A DNA stretch of 64,000 nucleotides from Topomyia yanbarensis (taxonomy: Eukaryota; Arthropoda; Insecta; Diptera; Culicidae). Below are positions 55,320 to 64,000 of this stretch, piece after piece (position 1 is the first letter of the stretch; each line of letters begins with the position of its first letter). The translations under genes and the position numbers were made by a program. Location: contig NC_080670.1 of NCBI RefSeq assembly GCF_030247195.1, positions 161,768,080-161,832,079 on the forward strand, in the 5' to 3' direction. Below the pieces are notes generated by a model. The model was given only the letters and a program-made list of their open reading frames with translations. It had not been told where the DNA came from and did not search any database.

Positions 55320-58084
55320 ATTATCGTTTGGTGTCTAATTTTTGTCATGAATGTTCATCAAATTGATAAGCGAGGAAGTTTTTTAATTTCAATGCTAACA
55401 CATTAAGAGAATTAAATATTGTCTACAAAAATTACTTTTACAACCCGGGAAAATGTATAACAATTGAAAATCAACGGAGGGGACTTGGGAACCGTGAGTG
55501 ATACTTACAACATGTAAATCTACTTTGGTGGTAGCTACCAAATTGAAAGGATCTCCGTAAGACTTCGTTTCAACCAAAACAAGCTACTGCATCCAGTGGA
55601 CAGACAATCCTTTGTTTATCCCGAGTGTCCCAAGTAACAACCAAATTAAAAGGTCCGGAAAAACAACATAGTCGGAAGCGGAAAACCCAACTCCGGTGAA
55701 ACGTCATCAGCAAAACCACATGCTGCTTTAGCAACCCGATTGCCAAAAACGGACACTTTTGCTTTGGTATTTACAAAGGTGCTGCTGCACTAAAGATGGA
55801 AGAGTTGAAGTGAAACGTTTTCTTCCGCTGAGTCTACCGTTCCATCCTGATGTGGAGTATCCTTTTTGCCCGAGCTTGGTTTCCATATAGGTACGAGAGA
55901 CAATCCCTACCCAGATGCAGGGAAAAGTGGCGGAACGAAATTGTATTAAACTCAGTCTCAATTAAATTTAATGCTAAATTTAATCTTTTTACTATTTCAT
56001 ATAATTTATACGCTTGTTCACTTCCACGCTGACTCTAGGGCACATATACAGGCGGACGTGTACAGTTCGGATTCCCTACAGCCGCTACTGACTTCCTGGT
56101 TTTTTAGAGTCTGCATCCCAGCAACAACGAGTGTAGTTTCGAGAAGATCACCGTTCTTTGCCTACGCTTAGAATGTACATATTCTGGTTGAGATGGTACC
56201 TTCACTACAGTCAGTGTGTTTATGCAGCAACTAACACACTTGCACTTCGTTTGAATCGCGTCGAAAGGTGAGAGCTGATAAATCTGAAGCTAAACGAAAA
56301 GAGCATCTATAAATCTGCCGTAAACCACCGAAAGTTGGGAAAATGCCTCCAACACACGAAACGTTTACCTCGACCGTTAGGGTTGCTCTGGCGTGGTTGA
56401 CAAAATCGTAGTTTGTGAGATAGCAGAGGTTACAGTATGGAACAAAATCGAAACAACTATTCCATACAAAATTGTATGCAACAAATGTTCGAGGTGCATA
56501 ATGTCTCTCGATGTTGAAATTGGAATATTGATTGCTACTTTACAAAACCAGGTTGGTCAGAACCACTGACATTGACGCTAGTATTCCTAGCAAAAACGGT
56601 AAAAGATCCGAAAATGTATAAATGATTAAAAAGCCTCTCTGTGTGATATATATTTCAAGAAAACGTTAACATTGGATTTAGAGGTATGGAAGACGAAATG
56701 TCTGCCAATCTTGAAACAACTTGAATTGTAAGAATTGCTATTAGAGTTTGTGTACGACGATTCGCTTCTGGTTGCTAGGTTTCCGATACTATCTTGTTCG
56801 ATTTTAAAAAAGCACTGTTTCATCTGAGGAATGTTTGGTTTTAGGTAATATGGTTTCGTCAACAAGTGGTAACCACCCTAACGATTAGTAAAATCTCAAC
56901 ATCCAATACAACAAGCCTCCAGTCAGTGGTGTAGAAGGCACCCAAGATTTTAGGAAATTATATCAGGCCAAAGTAACGGCAATGGCGTGCCCCATTCGGG
57001 AAACTGTAACGGCGGGATGAGACTCCCAACAGGGACGGTTAGTTTTAGAACCTAAATGAGTTTTATCTTTCTTTAACACATCAGTACCTCACATAATCAC
57101 CTGCCGTGCAATACTTGTCGGAAAACGAGAAGTCGAGAGTTGAGACAGGGAAAGAGGGTTGGAACCCATGACTAAATGTTTAATACAATTTTAGCAACCA
57201 ATTGGCTTCTGTGGCAATTGCGAAGAAAGGGTAGTACTATTCTTCATATTTGGCTGTTGCCATGGTCGTCGCTGTTATCCCTGCCGGGTGGTATCGTATG
57301 TATACGCACATGAATATTGAACCACGAGAGCGGAAGGTTAAATCCCTGGTTTAATCTCAGCCCCGGGGTGTCAGGTATTATAATAACTCAACGTTTCCCC
57401 TTTCCGGGTAGTTCAGATTGCATTAGTTAATCTTCTTGAAATTACATTCTATTCGAAGGCTGTTGAAATAAGATTCTCTAAAAATAACTGATAACATACT
57501 TGAAGATAACAATATCTAACGGTATTGTGTATTGTGCTATAAAAATCCAAGTACCACTATTCTCGTCCTCACAACGATCAATTGTATCGCTCGAGATGAC
57601 CTCTTGTGATAGTGAAGAGCGTTCTTTGTAGCGTCGTTAAGCATACATTAAAAATTTCCAGGGTTGAAAAATGAGACCGCCAATACGAAATACAAAAAAA
57701 AATGTTCCGATGAAACTAAAGCTGCTTAACACAAGAATTTGTACCCCGCAACAACATGAAACACTTTCTGAAAATGATAATGTTAGAGTCTAATTCCATG
57801 TGTATTATGACGATAACTGAATCGAAATACGAACACTATTCTCAAATCTACATCTCAATACGGAGAATCACTCTCCATGAGTAATGATGAATAGATGGAC
57901 TAGCTCCCAGGCGACAGCAACAATATTCGAGTTAAGAGAATGCGGCTCACGCATCTCATTCTGCTCATTGTGATACACGTCAATAGTAATCATAATAAGT
58001 TTCAACAGAATGGACACATGACAATCTGATCGTCAAAAGTGTACAGCGTGATCTGAGCAAAAAGGTGCCATGTCACAGAACGAC
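55320..58084. other. No recognised feature
   Basis: Short frames (60-79 residues) only. No terminal repeats or RNA genes noticed. Confidence 0.4.
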
Positions 58085-58675
58085 GAAGAATAGAATAGGG
58101 CGGTCTAACTACATTGCCCTACGATACGCCCGGCAATGGCGAGATGACGCTGTAGCAAGGTATCATGGTAGGGTAACTATATTGTAGGGTAACTATATTG
58201 TTATCATTCGACCCCCGTTGCTAATGTCGGGAATGAAATATCTCCAAGAACCATTCTTAACGTAGACCATTTCTGCGACAAAAAGCTACAGATTGCGCTA
58301 GTAGGTTCTGGAGAATCCGGAGCGTGCTGTCGTACTTGGATTGCACTGTCATTCATTCAAATGGGAATGTAAATCTGTGCTTCATCACTTCCTATAAAGT
58401 GTTTCATACTGTAACGATCTATTGCGGAACTATACGAGTTCCATATATGTCGAAGCTAAATAAGGGCCACTTTGTAAACAGGAATCCATTCTTTGGGCTC
58501 TATTCTCTAATCGGGAATCCACATACTATCCTTCAACATGCGCTTCGCTGCTTGAACGGTAGGGCGAGTCATACAGGTTTTGAGCTCAGGGATCAGGAAT
58601 CAATGGCAACTGGCTCAAATAGCACGTACCCCATGTAGATCGGAGAATTGTGCTTTCCCGTCTTTTGTCTTTTCA
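58085..58675 (-). other. Probable 3' UTR of the RNase H-bearing LINE
   Basis: Non-coding on the minus strand downstream of the ORF2 remnant. It contains a direct duplication, TAGGGTAACTATATTG, at 58173-58200. Confidence 0.35.
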
Positions 58676-59345
58676 TCAATTTTCTGATGGGAAGAATTGG
58701 GGAAGTACTTTATTGCCAGAAATTCCAAAGATCGCTCGTCGATACTGCAAAAATATTACTGTGTTTTCTTTGTACTCGACTTGGTTCTCAGAACTTCCCA
58801 GTAAACTCCATAGCTCTTTACCACAATGGGTTAGAAACACTAGCATAGCTTTGAGTTTCTGCTCGCTGTACATAGGTTCATCTATGTATGAAGAACCAAA
58901 AATCTGGATTCGTGATTGTAGTACTGCGGGCAGTTACATATGAAACGATATGAAGTTCCTTAATCGGATTCACAACGATCACACGAATGATATTCAGCAC
59001 GCTGAATAGTAACCATGTAATAATTGAGCTTCCAATGTCCCGTCAGTGCCCTGACTAGAATACAGTTGTATTTGAAAAAATGCACCAAATTCTTTGATAT
59101 TTTCGGTTTCACATCCGGCAGAAAAGTATTAGTTTGAGCGCATGTTTGCAAGCTACGCTAATGGTTGACTTGTACGAATGCAGCTCAATAACAATTCTTG
59201 TTATCCAACTGTTATCCAACTTATCGACAGTAGTAGAACTGGTTCTGGATCACCGAAATCAGCCGCAGCGCCCGCACTAGCCAATTCGTCCACCCATTTA
59301 TTTCCAGGAACGACCAAGTACCCATAAAAATAGATAGCATCTGAA
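58676..59345 (-). pseudogene. I/R1-superfamily LINE ORF2 C-terminus with RNase H (decayed)
   Basis: On the minus strand, YFYGYLVVPGNKWVDELASA (about 59325-59266) is the end of an RNase H domain; relatives read W-V-P-G-H...GNE.ADELA, so the His is lost and AD has become VD. Then FGDPEPV; ISKNLVHFFKYNCILVRALT followed by GHWKLNYYM (59100-59010); and AEYHSCDRCESD (about 59000-58965), the start of the C-terminal zinc-binding stretch. After a frameshift comes SEQKLKAMLVFLTHCGKELW (58867-58800). LINEs with RNase H include the I clade. Upstream RT is missing from the window. Confidence 0.7.
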
Positions 59346-59383
59346 GTGCTGAGTTCTTACATGCAGAAAAATAATTTTTAATG

Positions 59384-59720
59384 TCAAATAATATGAGAGT
59401 TGAAATAATAAATTTACCAAGTTGTTCTGTGTTCAATAAAAAATACATGTTTATATAAATAAAACAATTGTTGAAATAATTCTGAAGAATTTATTGGATC
59501 AAACATGGAAAATAGTTGGACCAACAAAATTTTTTATTGATTTTATCATAACAACAATCGAAATAACAAACAACTTTGTTGATTCAATGAGCTCATTTTG
59601 TTAAATAAAACTAATAAAATATTTGGATCAATGCATGTCAAATGTTCAATACAAAAAACATTTTTGTTAAATCAAATAATATCTTTTATTGTTTTAAGCA
59701 TAACAAATATTTGAATCAAT
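59384..59720. repeat. AT-rich repeat with recurring GGATCAA words
   Basis: Words such as TTGGATCAA(A/T)(C/G)CATG and AATAAAA(C/T) recur at loose intervals. Related-looking sequence occurs at 62195-62420. The boundaries are not defined. Confidence 0.35.
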
Positions 59721-59979
59721 GCATAGCATATATTGAAGCAAAACCAATTTTATTGTATATAAAATATGCCTATTCTTTAATAGGAACCAAAGGCCAACTG
59801 TCATGGTGACAAATTTAGAACAAACCATTACTCGCTGACAACAGATCACATCAGTCCAAATGAACCTCACAAAGTAAATACTTGCCATTGACTTATTGGC
59901 CTTTCTCTAAAAACAGGCTACAAACTCATTAATTTTACGCAGTCAAATCATTCTGGAACCGCTTCGGAATCCTGAATGG
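59721..59979. other. Spacer and left half of a repeat split by the next element
   Basis: 59935-59979 (TTCTGGAACCGCTTCGGAAT) resumes after the insertion at 61437 with a similar unit (CATTCCGGGATCGGTTAGGA). Confidence 0.4.
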
Positions 59980-59988
59980 ATGCAGTAT
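59980..59988 (+). repeat. 9-bp target-site duplication, left copy
   Basis: ATGCAGTAT, identical to 61428-61436. Confidence 0.8.
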
Positions 59989-61427
59989 TAGGGTGGCACG
60001 AGGATGTATGAAAAAAATTGAATACCACAGAACCAAGTTAGAAAAATTCGTAATTCTTCAACGAACTCCTACGCTAAATTTGAATCAAATCTGTTGAAGC
60101 ATGTTTTAGCACAAATGATTCTAAGTTTGTATGGAGTTTACTACGAGAAAATAATACATTATCATTAAATTCATAAATATGCCGCCTGGTGCCCCTGAAA
60201 AATATATGCATTCTATAGATTCAGTCAAGTAGAACAACTTCTTCTAAAGACAGTTCATAGCTATGACAACTGGTTCATGAGTTATTGCAAAATTAAACTT
60301 TCGTTGCCCTGAAAGTTATGAAAATAGTACTGTCTCTGGCTACCCGGCGAGCTGAACCTTCAATCAAGTGAACCTTGACGTATTTATTGTAGTCACCAGT
60401 TATACCATTGGTGTAAAGCGGAAATATAGTCCAGATGGTATCGTCCGAAACATGTGATCTAAAGGACTTGGGATCGAATTGCAACAGAATTATTTTGATG
60501 TATTTTTTTGTGTACAATAATATTCGTTGAGCAAATTAAAATTGAAACGAGACTGAAGCAGGCAAGATTCCCGTTATTTTGAAGCTCACCTAATGTTCAT
60601 CACAACCCTGTGGAGCTGGAACTGCTATAGAGTGCCCTGTAAACTGAAGGTAGGTTAATTGGGTAAGTCGGGCAATATCTGTCACTATACGCCAGCAAGA
60701 GTGTCTCCGGCCATGAAGCACGATTTGATTTTAACCAAAACTTTTGGACAAATCTTCCAGGGATTAAGATTGGAGTAGCATCGTGAATATAACGTTAGAA
60801 TATAAATTTGCTGAAATAAAATAACTCGTCAGAAATAACGGGTTTTGATCTTCCTTATTACTTTATTGGAAACTAACAATTCTACATAATAATGTTTCTG
60901 CTTTACAGGCAGCAAAAAAAAATTAAAACATTAATAATTTAGAACCGAGCTCATGTCCTTCAGATTGTCTATTTATGACGCTCGCATCTGAACTATAAAA
61001 CCGCCTATGTTGATAGCTGCCTAATTCGGTTCATGGCTAGCATATCACGGTTAACTTGATTGAAGTATGAAGCCAGAGTATCCAGATAAATTCAATTTTC
61101 ACCAACGATGTAGACATTTAAGCATTGTATAAAGAATAACTTTTGAACCAGAAGTCGCAGCCTATTACACTCTTCGGGGAAGTTGCACACGGTACTCGTA
61201 TCTACCGAAATCAGCATAGCATATATTTTTAGAATACATAGGAACGTATCTACGAAATATTTAATAATGTGGATCGTTTATCCATGTTAAATCACATACA
61301 AACTTTAAACCATTTGTGCTAAAATATAATGTAACCTATCAAATCGACATTTTGCATGGTTGAATGAGGTCGTATATCAAGTAGTTTTAGATCGGTTCTA
61401 CTGAATTCTAAAATTTGTGCCACCCTA
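59989..61427. mobile_element. 1.44 kb element with TAGGGTGGCAC ends and 9-bp duplication
   Basis: Terminal repeats TAGGGTGGCAC / GTGCCACCCTA, an exact 9-bp duplication (ATGCAGTAT), and weaker similarity beyond the first 11 bp (AGAACC.A..TA.AAA). No transposase-like frame inside (longest is 74 residues). A 9-bp duplication fits the Mutator superfamily, but the ends are short for it, so the superfamily is uncertain. Confidence 0.75.
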
Positions 61428-61436
61428 ATGCAGTAT

Positions 61437-62440
61437 GGCCCAGTCAAACCCATTCCGGGATCGGTTAGGAATTCTGAATGGATTCATTATGAGTTCCAGC
61501 TCAAAGGCAACAACCGATTCCGACTCAATCGTTTGTTGCATTTGAGCGAGAATCCATAAGGGATTCCAAACCTGTTCCGGAGTAGGTTTGCTTGGAACGA
61601 AATGAAATTTTATTACATGCAGCGCATACGATTCCAATCACCGTCCCTTTATGTAGTACCTTTGGCCCTGTGCGTGGTTTATTCCAGATATGCGCTATAA
61701 TGTAGTGCTTCAGAGTCTCGGCTTTTCCAAAAAGATTGCAGAAGGCGCACGAATACGCTCTGTGTCTTCCTGTTGGACCAGAGATGGTGAAGTACAGGAA
61801 ACTGCCCTCTCGAACGGGTATTATTTATCTCTGGTGCGGTGACGTGTTTTCAATTCTGCGATTGTCGTTTTTAAGCCACACAGGGTGTTTTGTTTGAGTC
61901 CTGGAATAGAGGAAGGCACCATAAAACGCACCGTGTGCATTCGACTTAATTTATTCATTAACCTTTGTGCGACATCATGATTATTTTCAAGCTGCACTTG
62001 CGCCCTTCGAGTCCGGAAAATCTGAGCACTATAAGAATTTACCGAAATCTGAATTCTTTGATTTAAAAATAGCAAATTTCTCCAGCATTGACGCACGTGG
62101 GAAAAGTTTTCTTCTTCATAGCAACTGTTATTTTTTATTTGTTTCAATTCAACAAGGACTGTTGATGTAATGCATTCAATCCTTTTGAATCAATTAGCTG
62201 CATGCTTTTGTTAGAATCACTGATTTGTTTGGAACAAAAATAATTTTGTCGATCTTCGAAAAGCACAGATAACAAAACTTGTAAGATTAATTCAAAAGAT
62301 ATTTTGGTTGATCTAACCAAAAAATAAGTTTGGTTTAATAAATTCCTTGGTTCACAATAAAGAATTTTTATCGATTAAAAATGAAGAAATAATTTATAGA
62401 ATCAAACATGCACAATTCTTTTGCGTGTAGATTTGAGTTT
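61437..62440. other. Unassigned, includes a 108-residue minus frame
   Basis: The minus frame 61821-62147 (MKQIKNNSCYEEENFSHVRQ...) is basic, with no motif I recognise. 62195-62420 is AT-rich, like 59384-59720. Confidence 0.3.
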
Positions 62441-62664
62441 GTCATGCGATTACTAATTTCGATCTCGAATCTCCCGAATTAAGAACTTTTAGGGTCCCCG
62501 TTTGAGCGAAAGTTGCAAGTTTAGCTCTTCTTTCCCTGTCACCAAACGCCCTTCTCTCCCCTGTCCTTGATACAACTGCTGCTACACTGATGTGGAAATA
62601 AACCACCCTCTGAATATCTTGACCAAGCATAAGTTTTCGTTAAACAAAATCAAATTAGTATTCT

Positions 62665-63035
62665 GTATTCCTAGTTTTAAGATAACTTATTTTTTTACTT
62701 TTTATTGAAACTCTTGTCCTCCATCTTGTAAATAGAATTGTATCCCTAGTTTTAAGATATCTGTGAAATTTCTCATAAATATTTGTTCCCCCTTTTGTGT
62801 ACTAAACTATATTGTTAGTTTTAAGATAACTGTAAAATATTTCGTAAAATACTATTACTTCCCCTCTTGTATATCAAACTGTCTGTCTATCCCTTGTCTT
62901 AAAATTTTTCATAAAAAAATCTTTTGGCCCTCTCTTGTATATTGAATCTTATTTCTAGTCTTAAAATACCTGTAAACTTTCTTTTCTTTTGTAAAAAAAA
63001 TATTTCAACATTGTAACCTCCTAGTTTTAAGATAT
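62665..63035 (+). repeat. ~70-bp tandem units in a LINE 3' UTR
   Basis: CTAGTTTTAAGATA or a close variant recurs at about 62671, 62742, 62815, 62890, 62955 and 63022. Confidence 0.7.
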
Positions 63036-63060
63036 CCAAAATGTAAAAACAAAAGAATTT

Positions 63061-63088
63061 GGCACCGCCAAGCTAACGCATTTGTGCC
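63061..63088 (+). promoter_or_regulatory. LINE 3'-terminal stem-loop
   Basis: GGCAC (63061-63065) pairs with GTGCC (63084-63088) over a 28-nt span, the same span and loop word as 5029-5056. Confidence 0.55.
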
Positions 63089-63118
63089 TATCAAATAAAC
63101 GAAATGAATAAAAAAAAA

Positions 63119-63458
63119 CGTTTTTAATCCACCTAACAGTGTGATGAGACATTTCTTATAACTCTTATCACTCTCTTCGGATATTATATCGTTTGAGAAC
63201 ATTTAGAGCTTGATGCTTCGCGATGTTTTGATAACACATATTACATGGGATAGTGGCAGGACTCAGAGAATCGCTCAAATCAGCATAGGACAACATCAGT
63301 GCTAGAAATCTCAAACCAAATCAATGGGAAAGCGAAAAAATCGACTTTTTCCAAAGGTGACTTCCCAGTAGTATCCTTGATTTGAATTATTATCGCTAAT
63401 CCTAATGCCAAAGAACAAATAAAAACCTCACGAAAACGAACCGTTTGGGAAAATCATC
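63119..63458 (-). repeat. Inverted short copy of the 38448-39075 repeat
   Basis: Starts GTTTTTAATCCACCTAACAG directly after the LINE poly-A and ends near AACCGTTTGGGAAAATCATC. It lacks ~200-270 bp of the middle of the 38 kb copy. Confidence 0.75.
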
Positions 63459-64000
63459 AGTTGGCTCTCAGTGTGTCCAAATGCTCTATAATATCTTTCA
63501 CGCGCAGAAAAAATCCAATTCTCTGGAGCTACAACATCGCCGGCCAATTGCTAGAGAGAGTGTCAGTTATCAGAGACCTTGGTGTACTCCTGGACTCGCA
63601 ACTGACATTCAGAAACCATTACTCTCACGTTATAGCACAGGGAAATAGAAACCTTGGCTTCATAATAAGAATCGCCAACGAGTTTACTGATCCATATTGT
63701 CTGCGGGCATTGTATTTTTCACTTGTTCGGTCTGTCCTGGAAGCTTCCGCAGCCATTTGGTGTCCTTATACGAGCATTTGGACTAACAGAATTGAAGCAG
63801 TACAAGCAAGATTCCTCCGCTTTGCTCTTAGAAATTTGCCGTGGCGTAACCCAACAGAGCTACCACCATACATTGATCGCTGTCGTCTGCTCGATATGGA
63901 AACTCTGGCAAAAAGGCGAAATACATCCAGAGCGATATTTGTTGGGAAAATATTGACTGGCCAAATGGATGCCCCAGATATTCTCTCACAAATCAACATT
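63459..64000 (+). CDS. Jockey-type LINE reverse transcriptase, C-terminal region, open to window end (5'-truncated)
   Basis: From 63461 there are 180 codons without a stop up to the window edge and no ATG needed, since it is the middle of ORF2. Blocks: LALSVSKCSIISFTRRKNPI, VIRDLGVLLDSQLTFRNHYS (thumb), LRALYFSLVRSVLEASAAIW then CPYTSIWTNRIEAVQARFLRF (matching the 'YxxLVRSILEYxxxVWxPY...IERVQxxFxRF' block of Jockey-type RTs), and PPYIDRCRLLDMETLAKRRN. The catalytic palm is missing because the upstream sequence is a different repeat (63119-63458). The open frame suggests a relatively young copy. The shorter frames annotated by ATG (63723-63956, and the minus frame 63766-63999) are shadows. Confidence 0.85.

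Larger units (their letters stand above)
62441..63118 (+). mobile_element. Juan/Jockey-type LINE 3' UTR and tail (ORF2 lost)
   Basis: The tail GGCACCGCCAAGCTAACGCA...TTTGTGCCTATCAAATAAAC ends in poly-A at 63111-63118. Upstream, 62665-63035 holds about six diverged ~70-bp units starting CTAGTTTTAAGATA. I identify no coding part. Confidence 0.65.

Noticed and set aside
61821..62147. 108-residue minus frame as a host gene
   Set aside because: No recognisable domain and it lies among repeats; not enough support to call it.
1..64000. Endogenous viral insertion (flavivirus-, rhabdovirus-like) as often found in mosquitoes
   Set aside because: I saw no polymerase, helicase or nucleoprotein-like frame; all RT-like sequence fits BEL/Pao or LINE families.

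Overview
Eukaryotic, insect-like, non-coding-rich DNA. The repeat repertoire points to a mosquito, probably culicine (Aedes/Culex type). It includes decayed R1/LOA-type and Jockey/Juan-type non-LTR retrotransposons, BEL/Pao LTR elements, a mariner transposase resembling the mosquito ITmD37E family, tRNA-derived SINEs, and several MITE families with hAT-, piggyBac-, mariner- and Mutator-like ends. This species call is an inference from repeat families; I recognise no host protein-coding gene with confidence. Almost every open frame in the window is a transposon remnant or an antisense shadow.

Layout. 1.4-2.7 kb: R1-like reverse transcriptase (RT) tail (minus strand). 2.7-8.9 kb: a broken BEL/Pao element (plus strand) with an extra protease segment. 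It is interrupted by a 1.29 kb mariner (3785-6299), which is itself interrupted by a 1.2 kb ORF1-only non-LTR element (3870-5090) carrying the best intact coding sequence in the window. A hAT-type MITE sits in the BEL integrase. 12.2-16.6 kb: minus-strand R1-like segments whose order (3' end of one copy, then gag and endonuclease of the next) looks like a head-to-tail tandem. 17.0-17.4 kb: lone BEL RT. 19.5-21.1 kb: old interspersed repeat with a 16-bp minisatellite, a SINE and a Jockey-type RT tail. 24.5-26.4 kb: three ~310-bp tandem units, the third split by a 946-bp TA-flanked element. 26.65-26.85 kb: near-perfect ~97-bp-arm palindrome. 31.1-33.7 kb: mariner remnant and a second R1-like tail.

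34.2-42.8 kb: an 8.5 kb block bounded by hAT-like inverted ends and a perfect 8-bp target duplication, packed with other repeats. 43.3-45.5 kb: tandem repeats, a 79-bp-arm palindrome, and two decayed gag segments related to the intact ORF1 at 4 kb, in opposite orientations. 45.8-47.1 kb: ~155 copies of an 8-bp satellite. 48-55 kb: hairpin, hAT-like and piggyBac-like MITEs, a SINE, and a complete-ended but broken mariner (54089-55317). 58.7-59.3 kb: RNase H-bearing LINE tail. 60.0-61.4 kb: 1.44 kb element with a 9-bp duplication. 62.4-64.0 kb: Juan/Jockey-type 3' UTR, an inverted copy of a 38-39 kb repeat, and an open Jockey-type RT frame running off the window.

The most interesting signal is a possible family of ORF1-only non-LTR retroposons. 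Copies at 4 kb and 45 kb both go from the ORF1 stop to a short 3' tail with no ORF2. They share with the RT-type LINE 3' end at 63 kb a terminal stem-loop whose pairing is kept despite base changes. This would fit an element that supplies its own RNA-binding protein and borrows reverse transcriptase in trans.
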